Origin: Algibacter pacificus
GTDB lineage: Bacteria > Bacteroidota > Bacteroidia > Flavobacteriales > Flavobacteriaceae
Direction of reading: 5' to 3'
Assembly: GCF_008033385.1 (NCBI RefSeq)
Contig: NZ_ML701731.1
Location: 62,001 to 126,000, forward strand
DNA: 64,000 bases
Program-made: the position numbers and the translations under genes
Shown here: in pieces, positions 10,012-17,774 of the stretch
How the letters are laid out: each line of letters starts with the position of its first letter
Numbering within the stretch: position 1 is the first letter of the stretch
Notes under the pieces: model-generated
The model's input: the letters and a program-made list of their open reading frames with translations, nothing else
The model's database searches: none
What the model was told of the DNA's origin: nothing

Positions 10012-10113
10012 ATGGTAAAAGGCATACACGAAAAGAGAAATAATAGAATCTTTAACTTCAGTTTTCTAGTTTTTAGAACGCAGTCCGATAAATTTATCCC
10101 TCCTGGATTCTAG
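10012..10113 (+). CDS. Candidate 33-residue leader peptide of the proline operon
   Basis: A short ORF opens with ATG at or within a few bases of the predicted transcription start and ends in Ile-Pro-Pro-Gly-Phe-stop, with two consecutive CCT proline codons near the end. It precedes proline biosynthesis genes. Pro-Pro-Gly is a known ribosome-slowing sequence, so the peptide could couple proline supply to expression. Around its end the RNA can fold: TTCTA/TAGAA with loop GTTTT, a GATA/TATC hairpin, and AGTCC/GGATT enclosing the latter. Against this role, no clear terminator hairpin with a T-run is visible in the leader. Translation is unproven and would be near-leaderless. Confidence 0.35.
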   Translation: MVKGIHEKRNNRIFNFSFLVFRTQSDKFIPPGF

Positions 10114-10197
10114 TCTAAGCCAACCTTTCCTTTTTACAATATTTTTGCATTTTCATTATATACTTATGTTTTTAGGTAAATAATGAGCTATTCTGTT

Positions 10198-10214
10198 TGC
10201 CTAGTTTATAGGCA
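10198..10214 (+). other. Leader hairpin before the GNAT gene
   Basis: TGCCTA-GTTTA-TAGGCA can form a 6-bp stem 22 nt before the GNAT start codon. It has no T-run, so it could affect translation initiation or RNA stability but is not a terminator. Confidence 0.3.
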
Positions 10215-10236
10215 TAATCATAAATAATATCATTTA

Positions 10237-10674
10237 ATGACTATTACGACTTTTGATGCCTTTTCGCGACTATCAATTAACGAAATCTCTCGTATTTCAA
10301 AATTTTTGTATAACCATTCAGGAGCTTTTAAAGATTCTAAAAGCGCTATTCGGAAATCAATTATGTATGCTGCAAAGGAAGTTCCAGGCCTTGGGGGCTA
10401 TGTTTTTATTATGGAAAATAATGACGAAATATTGGGCGCCATAGTGGTAAATAGAACAGGTATGAATGAATATTTAGCCGAAAATATATTGGTTTATATG
10501 GCGGTAAAAGATACTTATAGAGGAGAGGGGATTGCTAAAAAACTACTATCGCATACTATAAAATATTGTACGGGCGATATTGCGATACATATAAATAAAG
10601 ATAATCCTGTTATAGAACTTTTTGAAAAACAGGGTTTTAAATCAAGAAATATAGAAATGCGATTAGAACGATAA
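10237..10674 (+). CDS. GNAT family N-acetyltransferase
   Basis: A 145-residue GCN5-related acetyltransferase using acetyl-CoA. The acetyl-CoA loop is visible as YRGEGIAKKLL at about residues 89-99, followed by the C-terminal strand and the NPVIELFEKQGF segment typical of the fold. It is the first gene of the proline operon. In many Flavobacteriaceae, from memory, a similar GNAT protein heads a combined arginine/proline operon and is thought to acetylate glutamate. No arginine genes lie between it and proC here, so its substrate is uncertain. Assignment to GNAT is firm; any ArgA-like role is inference. Confidence 0.8.
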   Translation: MTITTFDAFSRLSINEISRISKFLYNHSGAFKDSKSAIRKSIMYAAKEVPGLGGYVFIMENNDEILGAIVVNRTGMNEYLAENILVYMAVKDTYRGEGIAKKLLSHTIKYCTGDIAIHINKDNPVIELFEKQGFKSRNIEMRLER

Positions 10675-10698
10675 TCCATTCTTTTAAAATATACACAA

Positions 10699-10890
10699 AT
10701 GAAAATATTAAGAGTAAAAAGAAATACAACTTACGAAAAAATACACAGTGTTAAAATGGGCGAACTTACAAGTAAAGTTACATATATAAAAACATACTTG
10801 TTTGGATTGCCTATAAAAACTTTGCATAAATATCGAGAAACTTATTATGGTGAAGTAAAAGATTATAAAGACTGTATTCTTTTTGTTTAA
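10699..10890 (+). CDS. Small conserved-looking protein in the proline operon
   Basis: A 63-residue basic protein with no signal peptide or membrane segment. The C-terminal half (TYLFGLPIKTLHKYRETYYG) is rich in aromatic residues and looks like a compact beta-rich fold. It lies 24 nt after the GNAT gene and 35 nt before proC, on the same strand and without a terminator, so it is probably co-transcribed. No function is recognised. Its retention between two enzyme genes suggests a real gene and not chance. Confidence 0.55.
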   Translation: MKILRVKRNTTYEKIHSVKMGELTSKVTYIKTYLFGLPIKTLHKYRETYYGEVKDYKDCILFV

Positions 10891-10925
10891 CCTAAAACTA
10901 TAAACATTAACTAAATATATATTAA

Positions 10926-11732
10926 ATGAAAGTATTGGTAATTGGAGCAGGAAACATGGGGCTTACATATGCAGAAGGCATGTCTAAATCTAAACTGTTA
11001 AAAAAGAGAAATATTATGGTTTTGGATAAGTCTGAAGAGAAATTGGAAGCGCTTAATCAAATGTCTCATTTTGATGCCTTTAAGGAGCTTGAAGACTGTG
11101 TGCCAAAAGCAGATATTATTTTTATAGCCGTAAAACCATATCATGCCGAGGGAGTTTTTAAAGCTATTCGTCCTTTGGTAAATTCACAACAAATTATGGT
11201 GTCTATCATGGCCGGCGTTACTATAACTTCTATAAAAGAACTTACAGGCCTAGATAAAATAGTGCGTGCCATGCCTAATTTGCCTGCGCAAATAGGAAAG
11301 GGGTTAACCTCTTATGTGACGTCGCCAGAAGTGTCGAGAATAGAAATGTTAACGGTAGAAAGTTTGTTAGATACCACAGGGAAATCCATGCAGGTTTCTA
11401 GTGAAAAATTAATTGATGCCTCTACTGGAATTTCGGGTAGTGGACCTGCTTATGTATTTTATTTTATGCAAAGTATGATGGAAGCAGCGCTTCAAATGGG
11501 CTTTTCAAAAAATGATTCCTCTGTTTTGGTAAGCCAAACTTTTACCGGAGCAATCGAGCTGTTTAATCAGTCTAATTTATCGCCAAACTCTTGGATGGAC
11601 AGGGTAGCCTCTAAAGGCGGAACCACACGAGCTGCATTGGACTCTATGGAAGATAATAATGTTAATGAACTAATAAAAGAAGCCGCTTTTGCAGCATTTA
11701 ACCGTGCGGTAGAAATGGGAAAAGAACACTAA
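10926..11732 (+). CDS. proC: Pyrroline-5-carboxylate reductase
   Basis: A 268-residue enzyme that catalyses the last step of proline synthesis, NAD(P)H-dependent reduction of pyrroline-5-carboxylate to proline, in the cytoplasm. The N-terminal Rossmann motif is VIGAGNMG at residues 5-12. The KP motif (AVKPYHAEGVF) and the C-terminal dimerisation/substrate segment STGISGSGPAYVFYF are present. Length is at the family norm. proB starts 2 nt after the stop, so the two are translationally coupled. Confidence 0.95.
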   Translation: MKVLVIGAGNMGLTYAEGMSKSKLLKKRNIMVLDKSEEKLEALNQMSHFDAFKELEDCVPKADIIFIAVKPYHAEGVFKAIRPLVNSQQIMVSIMAGVTITSIKELTGLDKIVRAMPNLPAQIGKGLTSYVTSPEVSRIEMLTVESLLDTTGKSMQVSSEKLIDASTGISGSGPAYVFYFMQSMMEAALQMGFSKNDSSVLVSQTFTGAIELFNQSNLSPNSWMDRVASKGGTTRAALDSMEDNNVNELIKEAAFAAFNRAVEMGKEH

Positions 11733-11734
11733 AA

Positions 11735-12505
11735 ATGTGTAAACAAAGAATAGTAATTAAGGTTGGTACCAATGTAATGACCAACAAAGACAATAGAATT
11801 GTAAAACCAGTTTTAGATCGATTAGTAAAACAAATAGCAGAACTTTATGAGCGAGATATTATGACAATATTAGTGTCTTCGGGTTCTGCAATTGCGGGAA
11901 AGGAAGTTTTAGGGAAATCTAAAATTAAAGATAAAACAGTAAGACGCCAAGTGTATTCATCCATTGGACAACCAAGAATGATGCGGCTTTATTATGGTAT
12001 TTTTCATGATTATGGATTAAAATGTGCGCAAGTACTTCCTACTAAACGCGATTTTTCACCTGGAATTCACAGACAAAATATGATTAATTGCTGTGAAGGA
12101 TTATTGTCTGAAGGCGTTATTCCTATTGCAAATGAAGATGATGCCGTATCGGTAACCATGTCTATGTTTTCCGATAATGATGAGTTAGCGAGTTTAATTG
12201 CTCAGCTTATAAATGCCGATAAGCTTATTATTTTAACAGATATCGACGGACTTTACACCGGGCATCCAGATGCCGCAAGTAGCGATTTAGTAAAAAATGT
12301 CGATCCTGAGGAGGATCTCGATAAGTATATTCAAGAAAATACAAAAGCCGAAGGAGAGGGCCGTGGCGGTATGGGATCGAAACTTGATTATGCGCAACAA
12401 ACAGCGGCCAATAATATTCCAACTTATATTGCTAATGGTAAAAAAGACAATACTATTATTGATATTATAGATGGAAAATCAGTAGGCACAAAAGTGTCTC
12501 TTTAA
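11735..12505 (+). CDS. proB: Glutamate 5-kinase, short form without PUA domain
   Basis: A 256-residue amino-acid kinase that phosphorylates glutamate with ATP, the first step of proline synthesis. The N-terminal IKVGTNVM, the ATP-binding VSSGSAIAGK, the IPIANEDDAVS substrate segment and the GRGGMGSKLDYA nucleotide segment are visible. The C-terminal PUA domain found in E. coli ProB (about 367 residues) is missing; short forms are known in several phyla. Because the PUA domain influences feedback control in the long enzyme, regulation here may rest more on expression. The gene lies 2 nt after proC and 5 nt before proA. Confidence 0.93.
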   Translation: MCKQRIVIKVGTNVMTNKDNRIVKPVLDRLVKQIAELYERDIMTILVSSGSAIAGKEVLGKSKIKDKTVRRQVYSSIGQPRMMRLYYGIFHDYGLKCAQVLPTKRDFSPGIHRQNMINCCEGLLSEGVIPIANEDDAVSVTMSMFSDNDELASLIAQLINADKLIILTDIDGLYTGHPDAASSDLVKNVDPEEDLDKYIQENTKAEGEGRGGMGSKLDYAQQTAANNIPTYIANGKKDNTIIDIIDGKSVGTKVSL

Positions 12506-12510
12506 AAAAA

Positions 12511-13716
12511 ATGACCATGAAATTATTATCAGAAAAAATAAAAAATAGTGTTTTAAAAAGTATGGAAATCCTTTTAAAGGAAAATGAAGACGCTTTATTA
12601 AATGCTAATAAAAAAGATATTACGGCCTTTAATCAAGAAGATCAAGCCATGTACGATCGATTAATTTTAAATAGTAAAAAAATTGACGGTATGATTATTG
12701 CAATACAAGTCGTTCGTGAACAGGAAGATCCATTAAATAAAATTATTAGCAGAAAACAATTTGACAATGGTTTAGATGTTGTAAATAAAACAGCACCATT
12801 TGGAACTATAATGATTATTTATGAATCTCGACCCGATGTCACTGTAGAAGCTACCGTGCTTGCTTTTAAAGCAAACAATAAAATACTACTAAAAGGCGGT
12901 AAAGAAGCCGTGAATAGTAACGCGGCTATTGTTAAACTTTGGCATAAAGCACTTGAAGAAAATAATTTAAGTACCGATTATATCCAAATGTTAACCATGA
13001 ACCGCGAAGAAACACAAGCATTCTTAAAAAATCCAACGGAGCAGTTAGATTTAATTGTACCCAGAGGAGGCGAGAAACTTATTAAATTTGTAAAAGAACA
13101 TGCCACATGTGCGGTTTTGGTGAGTGGGCGTGGCAATAATTTTTTGTATGTCGATGAGGCAGCAAATTGGAAGCAAACTATTGAGGTTATTTTAAATGCA
13201 AAAACACAGAAAATTTCAGCTTGTAATGCCCTCGATAAAATATTAGTGAGTAAAAAAATTCCTGATTATGCGGGTAGAATTTCAGAATTAACTGAAATAT
13301 TAAAAAGTAGTGGTGTAGATGTTTTAGTTGATAACGATACAAAATCAATTTTAAAAGGTGAAAAACCAATTGATGATCAATCCATTTGGTATCAAGAATT
13401 TTTAGAAATGAAATGCTGCATCGGATCGGTAAATTCTGTTTTTGAAGCTATTGAAAAAATAAATGAATATTCAGGAGGACATTCTGCAACCATAATGACT
13501 ACAAATTCAGATGTTGCCAAAACCTTTATGGAACAAGTAGATTGTGCTGTAGTCTATCAAAACGCATCAACTCGCTTTACCGATGGGGGGCAAATAGGCG
13601 TAGGGGCAGAACTTGCTATTAGTACGGATAAATTGCATCACCGTGGGCCACTAGGTCTAAAAGAACTGGTTACAAATAAGTACTATGTTTTTGGAGATGG
13701 CCAGGTTAGGGTTTAA
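12511..13716 (+). CDS. proA: Glutamate-5-semialdehyde dehydrogenase
   Basis: A 401-residue NADPH-dependent enzyme that reduces glutamyl-5-phosphate to the semialdehyde, completing the proline pathway with ProB and ProC. The aldehyde-dehydrogenase fold signatures are present: YESRPDVT near the N-terminal third, LLKGGKEA, and the active-site cysteine C238 in SACNALDK. An alternative in-frame ATG lies two codons downstream of the first one (12517) and cannot be separated from it by sequence. It is the last gene of the operon; a strong terminator follows 43 nt later. Confidence 0.95.
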   Translation: MTMKLLSEKIKNSVLKSMEILLKENEDALLNANKKDITAFNQEDQAMYDRLILNSKKIDGMIIAIQVVREQEDPLNKIISRKQFDNGLDVVNKTAPFGTIMIIYESRPDVTVEATVLAFKANNKILLKGGKEAVNSNAAIVKLWHKALEENNLSTDYIQMLTMNREETQAFLKNPTEQLDLIVPRGGEKLIKFVKEHATCAVLVSGRGNNFLYVDEAANWKQTIEVILNAKTQKISACNALDKILVSKKIPDYAGRISELTEILKSSGVDVLVDNDTKSILKGEKPIDDQSIWYQEFLEMKCCIGSVNSVFEAIEKINEYSGGHSATIMTTNSDVAKTFMEQVDCAVVYQNASTRFTDGGQIGVGAELAISTDKLHHRGPLGLKELVTNKYYVFGDGQVRV

Positions 13717-13759
13717 AATAAGGATTCTTTCATAATTAAATCTTAATAAAATAAGTTTG

Positions 13760-13793
13760 AAATCTCAGGTTAAATTTTAATCTGAGATTTTTT
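13760..13793 (+). terminator. Rho-independent terminator of the proline operon
   Basis: AAATCTCAG/CTGAGATTT stem, extended inward by TTAA/TTAA pairing, followed by a T-run, 43 nt after proA. Confidence 0.85.
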
Positions 13794-13920
13794 ATTTCTA
13801 AAAAGAGAATACAAATTATTATTTAGCACCCAAAATCAAGTGCAGAAAGAAATAACTTTATATAATGTTTGTTTAACTTTAGCTTAATAGTATTTCTTAG
13901 TAAGAGTTCTATATTTGTAG

Positions 13921-13987
13921 TGCTATTAAATTAGTGGTAATTACATTAGTTAGACTTCAAATGTCGAAGATAAACTAGTGTTTTTTG
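13921..13987 (+). ncRNA. Candidate small RNA (promoter box plus own terminator)
   Basis: A perfect -7 box TATATTTG lies at 13910-13917, after the proA terminator and pointing right. About 65 bp further on is an independent terminator-like hairpin: a 9-bp lower stem pairing 13943-13951 with 13973-13981, an upper CTTC/GAAG stem, then six T. There is no ORF of note between them. Weak points are the lack of a TTG/TTTG element at the expected upstream distance and the absence of any recognised RNA family. Confidence 0.25.
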
Positions 13988-14022
13988 CTTTATAATAGGT
14001 TTGTTAATAGGAAAAAATCTCA

Positions 14023-15354
14023 TTACCTCAGAATTTGGTTCGGAAAAGCGACAGGGCTTTCAAATCCATCTTTTCCTATGGCTGCAATTCCGAAAAAATA
14101 ATTGTCAATTACAATACCATCAAGCATAAATTCTAATACATTTCCAACATAGCGGCTGTAATCCCAAGTAGGAGAAGTGGTATCTCGCCAATATATTTTA
14201 TAGCCTATGGCGCCTTCAACCTTATCCCATTTAAATTTAACCGACGGCTCTACAATACCGCCAATGGCTACTGTTTTTGGGGCTGGTGGAGCCCACGCCA
14301 AACTCGCTAAATTTATGGCATTTACAGCGGTTAATTTTTTTGCATAATCAAAATTAACATGTTCTATAACATCGCCATATTTAACACCATTTTCCTCACG
14401 AATATCTTGGTGTTGTTGCGTGTAGTTTTCGTGAGCTTCCATAATGCGTATTCCTGCAAAACCTAAGTCGTTAAAAGGTCTGTGATGTCCGCCACGACCA
14501 AAACGATCTAATCTGTAAATCATCAAGGGGTTCATTTCAGGCATATATGTTTTTACCGTTTTATGTACATAACGCGCTAATTGTCGCGAAATACCATCAA
14601 CTTCCCCTCCATAAAATCTTCTAAGTTTACGTGCTTTTTCGGTTTCGTTAGCAGGAACAGGTTCAGAAAATATTCGAAAGCTTCTATTGTCAATAACGCC
14701 ATCCACACCTTTTATATTTCCTATCATGTCGTTATTAAGGATTCCAATAATATCCCAACCTTGTTTCTTGGCATATTTTGCTAAACCGCCACCGCCAAAT
14801 AACCCTTGCTCTTCACCTGATAAGCCAACATAAATAATACTGTTTTCAAACTGGTATTTACTTAATACTCGGGCGGCTTCAATAGTGCCCGCCATTCCTG
14901 AGGCATTATCATTTGCTCCCGGAGCATCTTTTGTGAAATCCATGGTGTCACTGCCTCGAGAGTCAATATCGCCACTCATTATAATATAACGATTTGGATA
15001 TTTTGTTCCTTTTTGAATGGCTACCACATTAACAATCCAAGCATCATGTGGCACACGTTTGTTGCCTACTTTGGATACAAAATCTTTCTGATAAAAAACA
15101 TCTAAACAATTTTTACAATCATTTGAAATAGTTTCAAATTCAGATTTAATCCAGCGTCTTGCGGCTCCAATACCTCTAGTGTTGGAAATAGTATCGCTAA
15201 AGGTATTTCTAGTGCCAAAATCAACCAAAGTTTGAACGTCTTTTTTTATACGTTCTGCGGAAACTGCATCAATAATATCGTATATTTTTGGATTGGTTTG
15301 GGAGGTTGCTATTGTAATAAATAATAAGGTAAGTGTGTTAAAAATGAACTTCAT
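14023..15354 (-). CDS. Secreted M28-family metallopeptidase
   Basis: A 443-residue zinc peptidase of the M28 aminopeptidase type with a signal peptide at residues 1-18. The bridging ligand is in APGANDNASG, the catalytic pair is GLSGEEQGLFGG, and a further acidic ligand is in LNNDMIGN. A C-terminal His-containing GRGGHHRPFND segment is followed by a fibronectin III-like domain of about 80 residues (FKWDKVEGAIGYKIYWRD). The usual first zinc-ligand motif HxDS reads GDIDSR here, with Asp in place of His; this may define a subfamily. The gene stands alone. Likely role: extracellular or periplasmic peptide trimming; substrate unknown. Confidence 0.85.
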   Translation of the reverse strand: MKFIFNTLTLLFITIATSQTNPKIYDIIDAVSAERIKKDVQTLVDFGTRNTFSDTISNTRGIGAARRWIKSEFETISNDCKNCLDVFYQKDFVSKVGNKRVPHDAWIVNVVAIQKGTKYPNRYIIMSGDIDSRGSDTMDFTKDAPGANDNASGMAGTIEAARVLSKYQFENSIIYVGLSGEEQGLFGGGGLAKYAKKQGWDIIGILNNDMIGNIKGVDGVIDNRSFRIFSEPVPANETEKARKLRRFYGGEVDGISRQLARYVHKTVKTYMPEMNPLMIYRLDRFGRGGHHRPFNDLGFAGIRIMEAHENYTQQHQDIREENGVKYGDVIEHVNFDYAKKLTAVNAINLASLAWAPPAPKTVAIGGIVEPSVKFKWDKVEGAIGYKIYWRDTTSPTWDYSRYVGNVLEFMLDGIVIDNYFFGIAAIGKDGFESPVAFPNQILR

Positions 15355-15450
15355 GATTTAGGGTTTAGAAGGAGTCAATGAATAGAATGATTTAGGTATT
15401 ACGATTTTTTTTTACTAATATCGTGATTAATATTTATTTTACACAAAATA

Positions 15451-15484
15451 AAAGCGCCTCGAAAATTAATTCGAAGCGCTTTTT
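15451..15484 (-). terminator. Rho-independent terminator of the fatty-acid operon
   Basis: AAAGCGC and TCGAA pair with TTCGA and GCGCTTT across one mismatch, with T-rich flanks on both strands. It sits 36 nt after the acyl-CoA dehydrogenase stop on the minus strand. Confidence 0.8.
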
Positions 15485-15519
15485 ACATTTGAGTTAGTCA
15501 CACAAATTCAATTATTGTA

Positions 15520-17328
15520 TTAAAAGCAGTATTTGTTTTCTGCTTTTACTTTTTCTGCGATTTCGTTACGTAAATCTACAATATCTGGGTAGTTTTGGTA
15601 TTTTGTAAAGCGTTTAAGCCCCATAAGCATCATGCGTTGTTCATCGCCTTCAGCAAAAGAAATAATACTTTCTTTTCCTTTTTCTTCTATAATATCTACA
15701 GCATGATATAAGTATAATTTGGACATCGCTATTTGAACAGATTGAGAATCGGCTCCAAAGCGTTTCGCATTTTTTTCGGTTCTTAAAATAGCCGATTCTG
15801 CCATATATATTTCAATTAAAATATCGGCGGCAGCTATAAGAAGTTGTTGATGTTTATCTAAATCTGGACCAAATTTTTGAACTGCTCCACCTGCAACCAT
15901 TAAAAAGGTCTTTTTTAGCTTTTGAATCATGACTTTTTCTTCTGAAAATAATTCAGAATAATCTGGGGTTTCAAAAGAAGGAATGCCCATTAATTCTTCT
16001 TGTACTTTTTTAGCGGGTCCTAATAAATCTACATGGCCTTTCATGGCTTTTTTAACTAGCATTCCAACAGAAAGCATACGGTTTATTTCGTTTGTGCCTT
16101 CGTAAATACGTGCAATTCTAGCATCTCTCCAAGCAGATTCCATAGGAGTGTCTTCCGAAAAGCCCATCCCTCCAAAAATTTGAATACCTTCATCTGCCGC
16201 GAGTTGTACATCTTCAGAAACCGCTACTTTTAAAATAGAACATTCAATAGCATATTCTTCAACACCTTTTAATTCGGCTTCTTGATGTGTGTTTCCAGCA
16301 GCTTCTCGTAAGGCAATTCTATCTTCTATATTTTTTGCAGCTCTATAAGTTGCAGATTCTCCTACGTATGCATTAGTTGCCATTTCGGCTAATTTCACTT
16401 TAATAGCACCAAAATTTGAAATTGATGTTTTAAATTGTTTACGCTCGTTAGCATAATTTACAGCAGTTGATAAAATGCGTCGTTGAGAATCTAAACATGC
16501 TGCGGCCAATTTAATACGTCCAACATTTAAGGCATTCATAGCGATTTTAAAACCTTCACCACGACCAGCTAACATACTGTCTACAGGAACTACAGTGTCA
16601 TTAAAAAATACTTGACGGGTAGAGGAAGCGCGAATACCTAGTTTGTGTTCTTCTTCGCCTAAAGTAATCCCGTTTGGATTTTCTTTATCGAATTCTACAA
16701 TAAAACCGGTGATGTTTTTATCCTTTTCAATACGAGCAAAAACAATCATCAAACTACAGAAACCTGCATTTGAGATCCACATTTTTTGGCCGTTAATTTT
16801 ATATGTTTTTCCGTCTTCCGAAAGGGTAGCCGTAGTTTTTCCGGAGTTAGCATCAGATCCTGCTCCAGGTTCGGTTAAGCAATAAGCGCCAAACCACTCT
16901 CCCGAAGCTAATTTAGGAACGTATTTTTGTTTTTGTTTCTCTGTGCCATAAAGGGTAATTGGCAGGGTGCCAATTCCTGTATGCGCTCCAAAAGCCGTAC
17001 TAAACGAGCCTGTTCCAGAAGAAATATAATCGCATGTTAGCACGGTAGAAACAAAGCCCATGCCCATACCGCCATAGGCTTCGGGAACCGCTACACTTAA
17101 AAAGCCCATATCTCCAGCTTTACGCATAACTTCTTCGGTTAATGCATAGTCTTTAGCTTCAAAACGTGCTTTATGAGGAATAATTTCACGATCATTGAAT
17201 TCCATTACGGATTCTTTCATCATGGTTTGTTCTTCTGAAAAATCTTCAGGAGTAAATACGTCTTCGCAATTTGTTTCTTTTACTAAGAACTGACCGCCAC
17301 GAAGGATGTCTTTTTCTGTATCTGCCAT
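15520..17328 (-). CDS. Acyl-CoA dehydrogenase
   Basis: A 602-residue FAD enzyme that carries out the first oxidation of fatty acyl-CoA. The flavin/substrate motifs are CLTEPGAGSDANSG and the C-terminal GGMGFSEDTPMESAWRDAR followed by IYEGTNEINRM. ERKQFKTSI marks the third domain. It is about 200 residues longer than classical 380-400-residue enzymes because of a C-terminal helical extension, as in VLCAD-like proteins. It is the last enzyme of a minus-strand cluster with thiolase and a fused hydroxyacyl-CoA dehydrogenase/hydratase, so the beta-oxidation role is well supported. Chain-length preference cannot be read from the sequence. Confidence 0.93.
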   Translation of the reverse strand: MADTEKDILRGGQFLVKETNCEDVFTPEDFSEEQTMMKESVMEFNDREIIPHKARFEAKDYALTEEVMRKAGDMGFLSVAVPEAYGGMGMGFVSTVLTCDYISSGTGSFSTAFGAHTGIGTLPITLYGTEKQKQKYVPKLASGEWFGAYCLTEPGAGSDANSGKTTATLSEDGKTYKINGQKMWISNAGFCSLMIVFARIEKDKNITGFIVEFDKENPNGITLGEEEHKLGIRASSTRQVFFNDTVVPVDSMLAGRGEGFKIAMNALNVGRIKLAAACLDSQRRILSTAVNYANERKQFKTSISNFGAIKVKLAEMATNAYVGESATYRAAKNIEDRIALREAAGNTHQEAELKGVEEYAIECSILKVAVSEDVQLAADEGIQIFGGMGFSEDTPMESAWRDARIARIYEGTNEINRMLSVGMLVKKAMKGHVDLLGPAKKVQEELMGIPSFETPDYSELFSEEKVMIQKLKKTFLMVAGGAVQKFGPDLDKHQQLLIAAADILIEIYMAESAILRTEKNAKRFGADSQSVQIAMSKLYLYHAVDIIEEKGKESIISFAEGDEQRMMLMGLKRFTKYQNYPDIVDLRNEIAEKVKAENKYCF

Positions 17329-17377
17329 AACTTTTTTATTAATTAGATTATAGAAGAAAGAAAATAGAAGATAGACC

Positions 17378-17740
17378 TTAATTGAGGCTATTTTGGAACC
17401 CCATTGTCATTCTCTGGAATTCCTCTATTTTTTCTTCAAGTATTTTTAAATTGTTTTCGTTTATATAATTTCTATGCTTTGCGACTAAAAGTTGCGTTCC
17501 TAATTCGAAAGAGGATCCTAAAGAAATATCCAAGAAATGACTAAAGGATTTATCTGTTCTAGCAGAACCTTCTGCAATATTACTTGGCATTGAGATAGAA
17601 CACCTGCTCATTTGAGAACTTAAATCGAACCTTTCGTGCTTTGGAAAATTTAATAATAAGTCGGAAACATCATTTGTTATCTCTAAACCGAGCTTCCAAA
17701 TTTTTAAATTCTTATAATTATGTCTTTGCTTAGCACACAT
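17378..17740 (-). CDS. Four-helix bundle protein (S23/IVP-like), copy 1
   Basis: A 120-residue helical protein of the four-helix-bundle family first seen as ORFs in 23S rRNA intervening sequences. The family motif is SNIAEGSAR at about residues 54-62, with the N-terminal NLKIWKLGLEI segment. It sits between the thiolase and acyl-CoA dehydrogenase genes, same strand, with purine-rich imperfect inverted flanks (AGAAGAAAGAAAATAGAAG on one side, a similar sequence reversed on the other). A paralogue sits on the other side of the thiolase gene. Molecular function is unknown. The position inside a metabolic operon suggests an inserted element. Confidence 0.85.
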   Translation of the reverse strand: MCAKQRHNYKNLKIWKLGLEITNDVSDLLLNFPKHERFDLSSQMSRCSISMPSNIAEGSARTDKSFSHFLDISLGSSFELGTQLLVAKHRNYINENNLKILEEKIEEFQRMTMGFQNSLN

Positions 17741-17774
17741 CAGTCTTTTCTCTTTGTTCTATGATCTCTCTTCT

